The notes beneath the pieces are model-generated. The model saw only the letters and a list, made by a program, of their open reading frames with translations. It was not told where the DNA came from and ran no database searches. 41,886 bases of DNA. Origin: an uncultured Erysipelotrichaceae bacterium (lineage in GTDB: Bacteria > Bacillota_I > Bacilli_A > RF39 > UBA660). Where the stretch lies: positions 1 through 41,886 of the forward strand of contig CAOJRP010000014.1 of assembly GCA_948442015.1 (NCBI GenBank). Direction: 5' to 3'. Below are positions 1-8,992 of this stretch, piece by piece; within the stretch, counting starts at the first letter, position 1; each line of letters opens with the position of its first letter. A program made the position numbers and the translations under genes.

Positions 1-366
<366 letters not shown>

Positions 367-480
367 AAAATGATATATTATCATCTTTATCCTAAGTTTT
401 TTATCCAAGCTTACTCAAATTGACTTTTTTACTTAGTTTTCAAAGATCGTTTTCGCACTACTTTTTCGCTGTGCACTAGT
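367..480 (-). other. rRNA operon leader with boxA-like antitermination element
   Basis: Between the P2 promoter and the mature 16S end the transcript contains GATCTTTGAAAACT (plus 435-448), the boxA-like element common in Bacillota rRNA leaders. The rest of the leader is AT-rich. I see no gene in it. Confidence 0.6.
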
Positions 481-509
481 AATATACCAAATTCAAAGTA
501 TGATGTCAA
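481..509 (-). promoter_or_regulatory. rRNA promoter P2
   Basis: Reverse strand: TTGACA, 17-nt spacer, TATATT. A-rich tracts lie just upstream, as in UP elements. The predicted start is near 474, just before the boxA-containing leader of 16S. Confidence 0.85.
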
Positions 510-624
510 CACTTTTTTGACATTTTTTTAACTTTTTTTTAAATAGTTACTTTTTAGTTGATTTTTAAGCAAAAATTTAAAAAATTTGACATATTTTTAT
601 TGCTCTTTTTGCAAGAACGAATTT

Positions 625-653
625 AGTATACAATAAATAATATGTAAATGCAA
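625..653 (-). promoter_or_regulatory. rRNA promoter P1
   Basis: Reverse strand: TTGCAT, 17-nt spacer, TATACT, about 145 bp upstream of P2. Two tandem sigma-A promoters are usual for rRNA operons. The stretch 510-672 holds no gene, only this promoter and A/T tracts. Confidence 0.7.
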
Positions 654-672
654 GAAAAAAATTGTATACTTT

Positions 673-1197
673 TTACAATTTTTCATACATATTATAATAT
701 TTTGTTACTATCCCCGGCTCAAACGGTCCTTTTAAGGCTCTTTTCATGTCTATTAATTTTGTCAACTGTGTTCGAATAATTAAATCTAATTCTTTAGAAT
801 AACCCATAGTCTTTTTATGATAATTATATTCGTTTCTATCTAAAACTCTAAAACCACCATCAGGAAAAACTCTCAAATCTAAATCATAATCAATATATTT
901 GATAACTTTTCCATCTATTAAATATGGTGTAGCAATATTACAATAATAAAATAAACCTGGTTTTTTTAATTGAGCAATTATGTTAAACCACTGATTCTTA
1001 TAAAAAAAGATTATTGCTGTTTCATTTGTTCTATGACTTCTGCCATCACTTTCTGTTAATTTAGCTTTATAATTAGCAACTACCATCATTTCATCAGTTA
1101 TTTCTAATACTGTCGCTTCATCTGATATTCTATCTATTTTACCATTATGTTTATAACAATGAATTGCTAATTTATCTCCTACTTTGATATTATCCAT
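673..1197 (-). CDS. DUF402 family nucleoside tri-/diphosphatase-like protein (YgaC/Ntdp type)
   Basis: A 174-residue protein matching the length and pattern of Bacillus YgaC and Staphylococcus Ntdp: an N-terminal beta-rich part, the core FFYKNQWFNIIAQL, then YYCNIATPY and the acidic IDYDLDLRVFPDG...LDRNEY segment that supplies metal ligands in this family. Family members hydrolyse nucleoside tri- and diphosphates with a divalent metal. The start is set at ATG 1197 because AGGAAGTGG lies 5-12 nt upstream; the GTG at 1206 sits inside that ribosome binding site. Own promoter at 1217-1245. Family call is firm; the exact substrate is not visible. Confidence 0.85.
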   Translation of the reverse strand: MDNIKVGDKLAIHCYKHNGKIDRISDEATVLEITDEMMVVANYKAKLTESDGRSHRTNETAIIFFYKNQWFNIIAQLKKPGLFYYCNIATPYLIDGKVIKYIDYDLDLRVFPDGGFRVLDRNEYNYHKKTMGYSKELDLIIRTQLTKLIDMKRALKGPFEPGIVTKYYNMYEKL

Positions 1198-1216
1198 TAT
1201 TTCCACTTCCTAGTGT

Positions 1217-1245
1217 ATTATACAATATATATGGTAAAATAACAA
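1217..1245 (-). promoter_or_regulatory. promoter of the DUF402 gene
   Basis: Reverse strand TTGTTA, 17-nt spacer, TATAAT, about 20 bp upstream of the ATG at 1197. It is divergent from the promoter at 1290-1318. Confidence 0.65.
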
Positions 1246-1289
1246 ATTAAAAGAAGCTATATTCCTAATAACTACAAGAGAAGTTGCCC

Positions 1290-1318
1290 TTGACATGATG
1301 ATTTTATTTAAATATAAT
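1290..1318 (+). promoter_or_regulatory. perfect consensus promoter
   Basis: TTGACA, exactly 17 nt, TATAAT. It overlaps the upstream ATG at 1295, which rules that start out and places the gene start at 1352, after the transcription start near 1325. Confidence 0.9.
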
Positions 1319-1351
1319 AACAATTACATTTTAGAAAGGAGAAAGAATCTT

Positions 1352-1831
1352 ATGCAAGAAAATTATTTTCAATTTAAATTACATACAAAATATAGTTTAA
1401 CACAATCAGGAAAATATATATTTCAAAATAAACATAACGATTGCGAAAATAATACTCTTTTAAAATTTTTAGTATTCCATTATATTGCTGATTATAAGTT
1501 AGATGATTTAGAATTGTTTTTCAGATTAGCAGGTTTTAGTGCATTTACAAGAGAAGAATTACCAAGTTCTATCATAAAACCAGTAAGTATTGATTTATAT
1601 GATAAAGATTATTTTTATCCTCCTCGTCTTTACGGTAATGGAGATGAAGAAGAAGCAAAAGCATATATTGAAAAAGAACTAGGTGAAGGTATCATAGCTA
1701 AATATAGAACCGTTAAGAAAAAGCAACTATTACAAAAAAAAGCTCAATTAGAAGTACAAATGCTAAGCATTGAAGAAGAATTAAGAAACTATCCAGAGCC
1801 TGAAGAAGCAGTTCAGCATACTTTTAAATAA
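1352..1831 (+). CDS. hypothetical protein with C-terminal coiled coil
   Basis: A 159-residue soluble protein that I do not recognise. It has a mixed N-terminal part (residues 1-75), an acidic middle (GDEEEAKAYIEKELGEG) and a Lys/Gln/Glu-rich helical tail around residues 115-150 that looks like a short coiled coil. The start is ATG 1352 behind AAAGGAG; a longer frame from 1295 overlaps the promoter -35 box and is rejected. It is a single-gene unit with a consensus promoter and its own terminator, so it is probably well expressed. No signal peptide or membrane segment. Confidence 0.75.
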   Translation: MQENYFQFKLHTKYSLTQSGKYIFQNKHNDCENNTLLKFLVFHYIADYKLDDLELFFRLAGFSAFTREELPSSIIKPVSIDLYDKDYFYPPRLYGNGDEEEAKAYIEKELGEGIIAKYRTVKKKQLLQKKAQLEVQMLSIEEELRNYPEPEEAVQHTFK

Positions 1832-1862
1832 AGCAATTTCTAAATAAGGAATTGCTTTTTCT
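1831..1862 (+). terminator. intrinsic terminator of the 1352-1831 gene
   Basis: AAGCAATT stem (1831-1838) pairs with AATTGCTT (1850-1857) and runs into a T tract. It begins at the stop codon. Confidence 0.8.
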
Positions 1863-1877
1863 TTTGGTCTAGTACTC

Positions 1878-1915
1878 ATAAAAAAAGTATCAACTCCCGA
1901 AAGAATTAATACTTT
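1878..1915 (-). terminator. strong intrinsic terminator of the S41 protease operon
   Basis: On the reverse strand a 14-bp stem (1902-1915 with 1884-1897, including G-U pairs) is closed by a TTCG tetraloop and followed by a run of T. It lies just past the stop of the S41 protease gene. Confidence 0.9.
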
Positions 1916-1926
1916 ATATACCTAAT

Positions 1927-3189
1927 TTATTTCAACAATTCAATAGCTTTTTCTATCTGAGTATCGATAACTGTATTAGTCTTCTCATCTATTTCTAGTT
2001 TAACCTCGTAATCAGGAACTATGCCAACGCCATCAATGCACTCTCCATTAGGACGAAGCCATCTAGAAGATGTGTATTTAATCATACTTCCATTATCAAG
2101 TCCCTTTGTCGTTTGAACTTTACCTTTACCATAAGATGTTTGTCCAACTAAGGTAGCTCCATAACTATCTTTTAAAGCTGCTGCTAATACTTCACTACTA
2201 CTTGCTGACTCACCATTAATCAAAACAACAATATCATAACTTGTACTAGTACTAGTATCGTCAACATAATCTTTTGTCTTATTCTTAGACTCTAAACTAT
2301 AAATAACTTTGCCTTTTTCTAAAAATAATTTAGCTATATCAGAAGCTGACTTCAAATAACCGCCAGTGTTATTACGAACATCAATTATTAAAGACTCCAT
2401 ACCTTCTTCTTTCAATTCTTTTAAAGCATTTTCCATCTGTTTAGGACCAGAATTAGAAAAAGTACTTATTGATATATAGCCAATTTTCGTATCTTTAACT
2501 AGACTATATTCTACTACAGGCATATCTATACTGCCTTTTCCAACAGTAAACTCTAATTCTTCTTCTCCTCTTAAAACAAGCAATTTAAATTCATCTTTAT
2601 CTTCTTTAATTCTATCCGTTATAGCTGTATAGTTATCCACTGTAATATCTATTTCATCAATCTTTTTAATGACATCACCTTTTTTTAAGCCTGCTTTCTC
2701 TGCTGGACTACCTTCAAAAACAGTATAAACTATATTCCCTGTTATTTGAATTCCAATTCCTTCATATTTACTATCTAATTTATCCGTTAATGCACCTGCT
2801 TGTTCCTCGTTCAAATAAGATGTATAATCATCTCCTAAGAAAGATAACATCGAATTAGTAGCTGCATTAATCATTCCTTCTTTATCAACATCTTCATAAT
2901 AATTCTTTACGATATCAGCATATAAATTAACAAAATTAGTTAATCCCTCATCATCACTTAATCGATGATAAGCTATAGCATTATCACTTCTATTTTTAAA
3001 ATATAAGACAGCTGCTGTTGTGACACTAGATATCAAGCAAGTAACAATAACAACGATTAATAACTCTTGTGTCGAATAGAAAAAAGCATTTTTCTTTTTC
3101 TTTTTAGTAGTACCATCTAAATCTTTTACTTTATGAGCTTTTATTTTCTTTGTACTACTTATTTTAGTTTCTTCTTTCTTCTTAGCCAT
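1927..3189 (-). CDS. S41 family C-terminal processing peptidase (CtpA/CtpB type)
   Basis: A 420-residue membrane-anchored serine protease. After a Lys-rich cytosolic stretch there is one membrane segment (about residues 41-64), a helical linker, a PDZ domain (about 130-215, with SPAEKAGLKKGD) and the S41 catalytic domain. NGESASSSEVLAAA carries the nucleophile Ser330, and SYGKGKVQ supplies Lys355 and Gln359. The 25- and 4-residue spacings match Prc and CtpB. Such proteases cut C-terminal tails of extracytoplasmic proteins. ATG 3189 is chosen because GGAAGGTG lies 9 nt upstream; the GTG at 3201 overlaps that site. The anchored protein and lipoprotein upstream may be partners or substrates (inference). 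Confidence 0.93.
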   Translation of the reverse strand: MAKKKEETKISSTKKIKAHKVKDLDGTTKKKKKNAFFYSTQELLIVVIVTCLISSVTTAAVLYFKNRSDNAIAYHRLSDDEGLTNFVNLYADIVKNYYEDVDKEGMINAATNSMLSFLGDDYTSYLNEEQAGALTDKLDSKYEGIGIQITGNIVYTVFEGSPAEKAGLKKGDVIKKIDEIDITVDNYTAITDRIKEDKDEFKLLVLRGEEELEFTVGKGSIDMPVVEYSLVKDTKIGYISISTFSNSGPKQMENALKELKEEGMESLIIDVRNNTGGYLKSASDIAKLFLEKGKVIYSLESKNKTKDYVDDTSTSTSYDIVVLINGESASSSEVLAAALKDSYGATLVGQTSYGKGKVQTTKGLDNGSMIKYTSSRWLRPNGECIDGVGIVPDYEVKLEIDEKTNTVIDTQIEKAIELLK

Positions 3190-3252
3190 TTTTATTTTCA
3201 CCTTCCATATTATAATAGCACAAATTTATTCTTGAAAAAAGACTAGTTTACA

Positions 3253-3771
3253 CTAATCTTTCATTCCTAACTCTTTTTTGACTTCTTTTTCATCTTCTAA
3301 GTATTTAACAATCTTTCCATCTTTAACCTTAATTAAAGTAAAGTCTCCTAGTTTAAGCTCTTTAATATTAGTTGCTTTAGGATTACTTTCTTCCTCACTA
3401 TAATAAGACTCGTTTAATTTATTAGACAAATCAATATAATACATTTTTGTAGTTGAATTTTCACCAGTTGTAAATTGCGAATATATTCCTTGATATTTAC
3501 CAGCATCATTACTTGTTGAGTCATAGATAATAGCATAGTACTCATCATAAGGACGATTTAGTAGTTCTCCAATAATCGTTACATTATAATTAACTGTACC
3601 TGTAACTGCTTGTGTTTCTTTATTTTCTTCATCTTTTGTCACAAATTTTTTTGTAAAGAAATAAATACCTACTACTAATGCTACCACAACGACAAGAATG
3701 ATTATAAACTTAATTATTTCTTTTTGTTCTTCTGTCTTAAAATTATTTATCTTTTTAGTCTCTTTATTCAT
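3253..3771 (-). CDS. single-pass membrane protein with extracytoplasmic domain, unknown
   Basis: A 172-residue protein: short charged N-terminus, one strong membrane helix (about residues 21-43, rich in Ile/Val), then an outside domain with Tyr- and Asp-rich segments (NRPYDEYYAIIYD) ending in a beta-rich part (GDFTLIKVKDGKIVKYLED). That last pattern resembles the end of thioredoxin-fold domains, but no CxxC is present, so I only note it. Start ATG 3771 follows AGGTGG. It lies between a lipoprotein and the S41 protease in the same direction, probably one operon. Confidence 0.75.
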   Translation of the reverse strand: MNKETKKINNFKTEEQKEIIKFIIILVVVVALVVGIYFFTKKFVTKDEENKETQAVTGTVNYNVTIIGELLNRPYDEYYAIIYDSTSNDAGKYQGIYSQFTTGENSTTKMYYIDLSNKLNESYYSEEESNPKATNIKELKLGDFTLIKVKDGKIVKYLEDEKEVKKELGMKD

Positions 3772-3821
3772 ATAAACCACCTAGTAAAATTATAGCATAA
3801 AATAAAAGGAAAGCAAATATT

Positions 3822-4820
3822 TTACTTTCCAATATCCATATTTGTAACAGTTAGGGAATGTGCTACAGTTAACATCTCACTATTCGTTAAATCGTTACTT
3901 GTTAGGTAGTAATCAACGTTGTTTGTACTCCAAGTTAGAGAATTAGCACTCATTGCTCCAACAGAATTTGTAAGCATTAAAGGTTCCCCATACACTGGAA
4001 TAATTTCGAATTCACTATTTACTTTACTTGCTTCCTCAACAAGTACAAAGTTTTTATCACCAGCAAAAGTTAATATTACTCTATCTCCATTATCAGTTTC
4101 AATAGTTTCTTTACTTTTTAAATAAGTATCAGTTGGAATATATAAAGGATAGATGATGTCTTCTAATTTTCCTGTTTCTTCGGTATTACCACAACAATCA
4201 CCATCGATAACTGTATTTAAAGCAAAGTCATCTTCTTTTAATTTAGCTTTATAGTCAATATCTTTAAATTCAACATTTATTCTAACTAAATCTTCTGTAT
4301 TAAATACTTTAACCATTTTAATATTTCCATCATTGTCAAAATAAACTTTCATATATTTTAACTCAACATTATTAGGATAGTTTACTGCTACTTTAGCAAC
4401 ATTATATCCTTCATCTTCTTTTTCTAATTCTAAATTTTCTTCTTTATTTATATCATCTAAGATAACATTTAATAAATATGATTGACTACTACTATTTGGC
4501 CAGTCACTTTGAAATTTGAAACTCTTATTTAAATTAGGAGTGACCACAAATACACCATCATTGTTCTTTAAGATTACTTGTTCATGTTCATTAACATTGT
4601 TTTTAAGTAGTACTTTGTAAAAATTATCTTTCATATAATAGACTTCAACATCATAGTTAAATGTATCTTCATCATTACTTATATCCATAACTGCTTTTAA
4701 ATAGTAAGCATCAGTATTTTCCATCGTTTTTTTAAATTTATCAATTACTTTTTCTTCTTTCTTTCCACATCCTGACAGGACAAAAACTACCGCTAATAAT
4801 AAAACAAAAATTTTTTTCAA
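3822..4820 (-). CDS. lipoprotein with LolA-like fold
   Basis: A 332-residue exported lipoprotein: signal peptide with lipobox LSGC (Cys18), then repeated beta strands such as YYLKAVMDIS, YDVEVYYMKDNFYK and EQVILKNNDGVFVVTP. These are typical of LolA-like lipoprotein-sorting or GerS-like proteins of Bacillota. A second beta-rich region with two adjacent cysteines (DGDCCGN) follows at about 210. The start is a TTG codon with GAGG four bases upstream. It is probably the first gene of the operon with the anchored protein and S41 protease. Function in a walled monoderm is unknown. Confidence 0.8.
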   Translation of the reverse strand: MKKIFVLLLAVVFVLSGCGKKEEKVIDKFKKTMENTDAYYLKAVMDISNDEDTFNYDVEVYYMKDNFYKVLLKNNVNEHEQVILKNNDGVFVVTPNLNKSFKFQSDWPNSSSQSYLLNVILDDINKEENLELEKEDEGYNVAKVAVNYPNNVELKYMKVYFDNDGNIKMVKVFNTEDLVRINVEFKDIDYKAKLKEDDFALNTVIDGDCCGNTEETGKLEDIIYPLYIPTDTYLKSKETIETDNGDRVILTFAGDKNFVLVEEASKVNSEFEIIPVYGEPLMLTNSVGAMSANSLTWSTNNVDYYLTSNDLTNSEMLTVAHSLTVTNMDIGK

Positions 4821-4927
4821 TTTACCTCATTCCTTTTCTATTTAAAATATATTTCACAAGAAGTGTAATTATTCATGCATAAAATTAAAATAAACTACCC
4901 ATAATAGTATTAGAAAAGAGTGATGAA

Positions 4928-5125
4928 ATGGAATTAGTACAGAAAATTGCCCTAGCTTTTACAATTATAGGTGCAGTAAACTGGGGACTTATCGGTTTAT
5001 TTGACTACAACTTAGTAACAATGCTTTTCGGTGATGGTACTCTAACAAGAATTGTTTATAGCATTGTTGGAATCTGTGGTTTAATAAATATTGGCATGTA
5101 CTTTTATGATTTAAGACATGAGTAA
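4928..5125 (+). CDS. DUF378 family small membrane protein
   Basis: A 65-residue protein with two hydrophobic helices. The pattern KIALAFTIIGAVNWGLIGLF, then DYNLVTMLFG, then IVYSIVGICGL matches DUF378 (Bacillus YuzA-like) along its whole length. The role of the family is unknown. RBS AAGAG and ATG at 4928. It stands alone between divergent and convergent neighbours and ends at a bidirectional terminator. Confidence 0.9.
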   Translation: MELVQKIALAFTIIGAVNWGLIGLFDYNLVTMLFGDGTLTRIVYSIVGICGLINIGMYFYDLRHE

Positions 5126-5139
5126 TATTTAACCTCACA

Positions 5140-5168
5140 AAAAAATCTACTTTTTTAGTAGATTTTTT
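5140..5168. terminator. bidirectional terminator between DUF378 and cdaR
   Basis: AAAAAATCTACT (5140-5151) and AGTAGATTTTTT (5157-5168) form a 12-bp stem with A and T flanks, so it can end transcripts from both sides. Confidence 0.9.
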
Positions 5169-5169
5169 G

Positions 5170-6546
5170 TTATTTGTTAGTATTTGAAGTAATTATTAAT
5201 TTTACTGGTTCTGTAACTATATATTGTGCTCTTTGGTCTTCCGCCTCGATTTGTACAACTGCTGTTGTTTCACCAACTGTATATCCTGTTAAATCAACAA
5301 ATGCTTTGATTGAAGAGGCATCGATATTATCAATTACTTCTTGAACACCAATAACTTGAACTGGTATTTCTGTAACTTCTGCAAGATTTACAGACAATCC
5401 ACTACCTAAGTTTCTTCTTTCAATTGAGTTAATCTTAATAGTTGTTTGTTTGGCTTCCCCAAATTTAAGTTCCACAGTACAACTAGTCTCATCAATATAT
5501 CTTACTCCAGTAGGTTTCGAAATAGTTACATTATATGTTTTGGAACCACTACTTCCTTGACCACTTACATCTACGGTAACAGGAACACTAGTAATCTTGT
5601 CTAATTCTTCTTGGTCACCATAAATAGTAACTGTATGAGTTTCTGCTCCATTTATTAGAATCGAACTAATAGCTGAACCATCTTCCAAGTCACCTGTTGT
5701 CATTACTTTAATTGGAACTTTTTGTGAATAACTATCAAGGACTAATGTAGCACTAACATTTGTGGCAACTATTTCCACATTATCTAGAATTGCTCCTGAT
5801 TCATCATAAGCAACTAAGTTTAAGTTATCTACAGTATATGTTCCTTTTTCTGTGAAATCAGAATTACTTAAATCAACTAAAGCTTTAACTGAAGAAATTC
5901 TATCTAATGTGTCTTGACTACCTTTAACAACAACTTCATTTTTGGATAATTCAACACTCTTAACACTTAGTTTAGGGTCTAATTTATCAAGGTTTAGTAA
6001 GTCATGAGATACAGTTTTTAAAGAACTTACTTTCTTCTTAATTGTTACTGTAACATATGATGGGTCAAGTTTATAAGTTAATGAGTTAATAGGTTTATTA
6101 TAGGTAAGTTTTACTTTTATTGGTGTATCACTAGCTTCATAATCTGATAAATCAAGGACTACCTCATTATCTCCTAGTCGTTTAGCTAAGTATAGGTCAC
6201 TTTTTCTTCCCATTAAAGTAATATCTACTGTATCAGGTACTCCTTCAACAACATAAGCACTGCTATTGTATTTAACTGTTACTGGTTGATTTGTAAGTAC
6301 TTCCGCCTCTGTTTGAACTAAAGTTACTGCCTTACTATCTATACAATAAAAAGCTATTAAAGCAAATATTAGTGATAAATAAATCATTACATTAGGTCTA
6401 TTTAAAACTTTTTCTATTTTACTTTCATTATTTAGTTTCTTTCCAATACTATAAACTAATTTACTAATGGGAGTAACTAAAATTTTATCTAATACTTTGT
6501 ATATTCCTCTCCCCATAGCTTTAAAAGGTTTCAAAATCTTATTCAT
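5170..6546 (-). CDS. cdaR: YbbR-domain protein, CdaA regulator CdaR
   Basis: A 458-residue protein: a short cytosolic N-terminus, one membrane helix (about residues 50-68, MIYLSLIFALIAFYCI) and a large extracytoplasmic part of about four YbbR repeats. These show the recurring pattern of a D-L-S or D-V-S strand after V-x-V (e.g. VKALVDLSNSD, VPVTVDVSGQ, IKAFVDLTGY). CdaR binds and modulates the diadenylate cyclase CdaA. ATG 6546 follows GAAGGTGA and overlaps the cdaA stop in ATGAATAA, implying translational coupling. A longer frame from 6582 has no ribosome binding site. Confidence 0.93.
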   Translation of the reverse strand: MNKILKPFKAMGRGIYKVLDKILVTPISKLVYSIGKKLNNESKIEKVLNRPNVMIYLSLIFALIAFYCIDSKAVTLVQTEAEVLTNQPVTVKYNSSAYVVEGVPDTVDITLMGRKSDLYLAKRLGDNEVVLDLSDYEASDTPIKVKLTYNKPINSLTYKLDPSYVTVTIKKKVSSLKTVSHDLLNLDKLDPKLSVKSVELSKNEVVVKGSQDTLDRISSVKALVDLSNSDFTEKGTYTVDNLNLVAYDESGAILDNVEIVATNVSATLVLDSYSQKVPIKVMTTGDLEDGSAISSILINGAETHTVTIYGDQEELDKITSVPVTVDVSGQGSSGSKTYNVTISKPTGVRYIDETSCTVELKFGEAKQTTIKINSIERRNLGSGLSVNLAEVTEIPVQVIGVQEVIDNIDASSIKAFVDLTGYTVGETTAVVQIEAEDQRAQYIVTEPVKLIITSNTNK

Positions 6547-7360
6547 CTTCATCACCTTCACTTTCAGCGGTATCTGCATCATAGAAGATTTCTGATTTTG
6601 GTTTTAATTCTTCAATTAAAAGCATTCTAAATTCATCTAAAGTTAAATTGTAGTTAATTTCATGATTACAAGCGATACTTAATCTTCCTGTTTCTTCAGA
6701 TACAACTAAAGCTAGAGCATCTGTTTCTTCAGCTATACCTAAAGCAGCTCTATGTCTTGTACCTAATCTTTTAGATAAAGTTGGGTCCATACTAGTTTTA
6801 AATACTGCTCCTGCACATGTAATTCTATCCCCTTGGATAATTACTCCACCATCATGTAGTGGGCTGTTAGGGAAAAAGATTGTTCCAAGAAGAGGACTAG
6901 TTAAATCGGCATAAACTTTTGTTGCTGGGTCAATATATTCTTGTAATGACATATCACGTTCCAAGACAATCAAAGCTCCTATTCTATTTTTCTTTAAGTA
7001 TTCAACAGCATCCATGATTTCATAAACTACTTTTTCTCTTTCATCTATTGATAAAACTTTATGTCTTCCAAGTAATTGACTTCTTCCAATGGATTCTAAT
7101 ACACTACGTATTTCGGGTTGAAATATAACAATAATAGCAAGAGGTCCCCATTCTAATACGTATTGAAGGATTAAACCTACTGTATAAAGATTTAAAAGAT
7201 TACTTAATATTTGAAAGAAAATTATTAAAAGTACTCCCTTTAAGATTAAAACCATTTTGACATTGTTTTTAATATTTTTTAGTATATAATATATCATCAA
7301 CCATAATATAGATATATCTATAATTTTGGTAATAACTGACCATATTGATGTTAAAGTCAT
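6539..7360 (-). CDS. cdaA: diadenylate cyclase CdaA
   Basis: A 273-residue membrane enzyme making c-di-AMP from two ATP. Three membrane helices fill residues 1-80, then a DAC domain: LHDGGVII at 169-176 (the DGA-type motif, here with Gly in place of Ala), GTRHRAALGI with RHR at 202-204, and VSEETG at 220-225. RBS AAGGAGG sits six bases before the ATG. A TATAAT preceded by TGC (extended -10) lies about 35 bp upstream of the ATG. cdaA-cdaR is the usual pair; the usual third partner glmM is not in the window. C-terminal tail is acidic (ESEGDEDE). Confidence 0.96.
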   Translation of the reverse strand: MTLTSIWSVITKIIDISILWLMIYYILKNIKNNVKMVLILKGVLLIIFFQILSNLLNLYTVGLILQYVLEWGPLAIIVIFQPEIRSVLESIGRSQLLGRHKVLSIDEREKVVYEIMDAVEYLKKNRIGALIVLERDMSLQEYIDPATKVYADLTSPLLGTIFFPNSPLHDGGVIIQGDRITCAGAVFKTSMDPTLSKRLGTRHRAALGIAEETDALALVVSEETGRLSIACNHEINYNLTLDEFRMLLIEELKPKSEIFYDADTAESEGDEDE

Positions 7361-7441
7361 TTTTTGCCTCCTTATTCTGTAAAAATATTATAGCAAATTT
7401 AATTAATTATTTCTACCCACTATAACGACTTTTTGAAATTT

Positions 7442-7471
7442 AAAAAAATTATCAAGCATAACTGATAATTT
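7442..7471 (-). terminator. intrinsic terminator of the 7526-10352 operon
   Basis: Reverse strand AAATTATCA (7463-7471) pairs with TGATAATTT (7446-7454), followed by T7. The rest of 7361-7525 holds the cdaA promoter region and no gene. Confidence 0.8.
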
Positions 7472-7525
7472 AGTACTTTCTTTTATTTAATAATATGTTT
7501 TTTAAAATTGCTTATTCTTTCCTTA

Positions 7526-8137
7526 CTAGTTTAGTGGTGGAAATGCCACTCTAAGTGATGATGTAGTATCTATTCCAGGTCTTTCTAATTCTTGTTGTTC
7601 TTCTACTTGACTTTGATTATTATTTATAATTTGTTTTACAACGTATCCTAATTTTTCCATTTCTTCAGTTTTATTAAACCAACTTAGCATTTCTTTTAAA
7701 GATTCTAATTCCATTATTATTTTATTATATTCTTCTGTTAATGCTAGTTTTAATTCTTTATCTTTTTCTTCTATTTTCTTAGCGCTTTCATATTCTTTTT
7801 GAATTTCTTTTGTTATTCTTTTTGCTTTAATAGTTCTTAAAGTATCCTCTCCTAAAAACGATATTACTGCTAATGTCCCTAGTATAGAAATTAAAAGAAA
7901 ACTATATAAAAAACTAAAACCACTAAATGCCACAATTAATATTCCCATAATTATTATGCAAAATAGTATAAATATTAAAGATTTTTTCCAATACTTAATG
8001 TGAAGTAAAGCATTTTCATACTTACTAATTATCTCTTCTCTTTTTTCTATTTCTACTTGTTTATTCCCAATTTCTTGAAGCCTATTATTTTTTTCATTAA
8101 TTTTATTTACTAATCTTTCTTTTTCTATCTCAAACAC
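7526..8137 (-). CDS. coiled-coil membrane protein, unknown
   Basis: A 203-residue protein with an N-terminal coiled coil (about 1-48), two adjacent membrane helices (about 53-94), a second, longer coiled coil (about 100-150) and a polar tail. Starts at GTG 8137 behind AAGGAGG. I do not recognise the family. The helix-TM-TM-helix layout is shared with the protein at 38499-39320. It is 22 nt downstream of the 8160-8909 gene and likely co-transcribed. Confidence 0.7.
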   Translation of the reverse strand: MFEIEKERLVNKINEKNNRLQEIGNKQVEIEKREEIISKYENALLHIKYWKKSLIFILFCIIIMGILIVAFSGFSFLYSFLLISILGTLAVISFLGEDTLRTIKAKRITKEIQKEYESAKKIEEKDKELKLALTEEYNKIIMELESLKEMLSWFNKTEEMEKLGYVVKQIINNNQSQVEEQQELERPGIDTTSSLRVAFPPLN

Positions 8138-8159
8138 TCACAAAACCTCCTTGATTTGC

Positions 8160-8909
8160 TTAGTTATTTTTAGGCAAATTAAATTTTAGAACTTCATGAT
8201 TCCCACAAAAACTTTCCAATTCTTTTTTATAGTGATTTGCTTCTATTTCTTCAGTAGTTGTTTCATAACCATAATAATTTTTACATAAATGTATACCCCA
8301 TAGATAGTTATAATAACTATTTTTAGCCAAAATTTCTCTTATAGTGCATACTTTACTATCTACTATTTCCATCATTAAATCAATATTTTTAATTGCTTGA
8401 ATCGAACTTACTTCTTCTACATCAAATTTTAAAGCATTTCTACCTCTTTCTAACATATGGTCACTATGTTCTTTATTTCCTTCCCAATTTAATATTTCAT
8501 CTGGGCTTATTTGAAACATTGAATATATGATTTGATATAAGTATCTTACCGCCTTATCTGTATTACCCTTAGGAACTGTTTCTTCAAAAGTTAACATTTT
8601 TCTGTTTTTATTGACATAAAGACCTGTATGTATAGCGTAAGAAATTGCAGAAACTAATTCGCTATTATTATAACAATCTATTTCTACAGATTCTATTAAA
8701 GTTGCATTAATATTCTTTTTATCAACATTTTTATTATCATCCCAAAAGTATTCATCGTAATACTCTATTTTAGGGATTGTTTTTATTAATCCATCTTCAG
8801 TAACTATAAATTCTATAACATCAACTTCTTTTGAATAACATCTTTCAGTATATAACTTACAATTTCCATACTTATATATATTTTCAACTAATTCTCCTAT
8901 TATTGACAT
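8160..8909 (-). CDS. hypothetical soluble protein
   Basis: A 249-residue, acidic, mainly soluble protein without signal peptide or membrane segment. I see no catalytic motif. Aromatic-rich patches (YYDEYFWDDN, SYYNYLWGIHLCKNYYGY) suggest a compact fold. Start ATG 8909 follows GAGGGG. It is in line with the coiled-coil membrane gene downstream. The terminator at 8963-8992 separates it from the upstream DUF3048 pair. Confidence 0.65.
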   Translation of the reverse strand: MSIIGELVENIYKYGNCKLYTERCYSKEVDVIEFIVTEDGLIKTIPKIEYYDEYFWDDNKNVDKKNINATLIESVEIDCYNNSELVSAISYAIHTGLYVNKNRKMLTFEETVPKGNTDKAVRYLYQIIYSMFQISPDEILNWEGNKEHSDHMLERGRNALKFDVEEVSSIQAIKNIDLMMEIVDSKVCTIREILAKNSYYNYLWGIHLCKNYYGYETTTEEIEANHYKKELESFCGNHEVLKFNLPKNN

Positions 8910-8962
8910 TATATCCCCTCACTTAATGAAGTCTATTCTACTTAAGTATTTTAGGAAAGTCA

Positions 8963-8992
8963 AGAAAAAAGAACTAGTCTACTCTAATTCTT
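8963..8992 (-). terminator. intrinsic terminator after the DUF3048 pair
   Basis: Reverse strand AAGAATTAG (8984-8992) pairs with CTAGTTCTT (8969-8977), one G-U, followed by T6. It overlaps the stop codon of the 8991-9260 gene. Confidence 0.75.

Noticed and set aside
1295-1351. upstream ATG for the 1352-1831 gene
   Set aside because: It overlaps the -35 box of the gene's own promoter and would lie before the transcription start.
3919-4125. plus-strand frame inside the lipoprotein gene
   Set aside because: Antisense shadow of a well-supported coding region.
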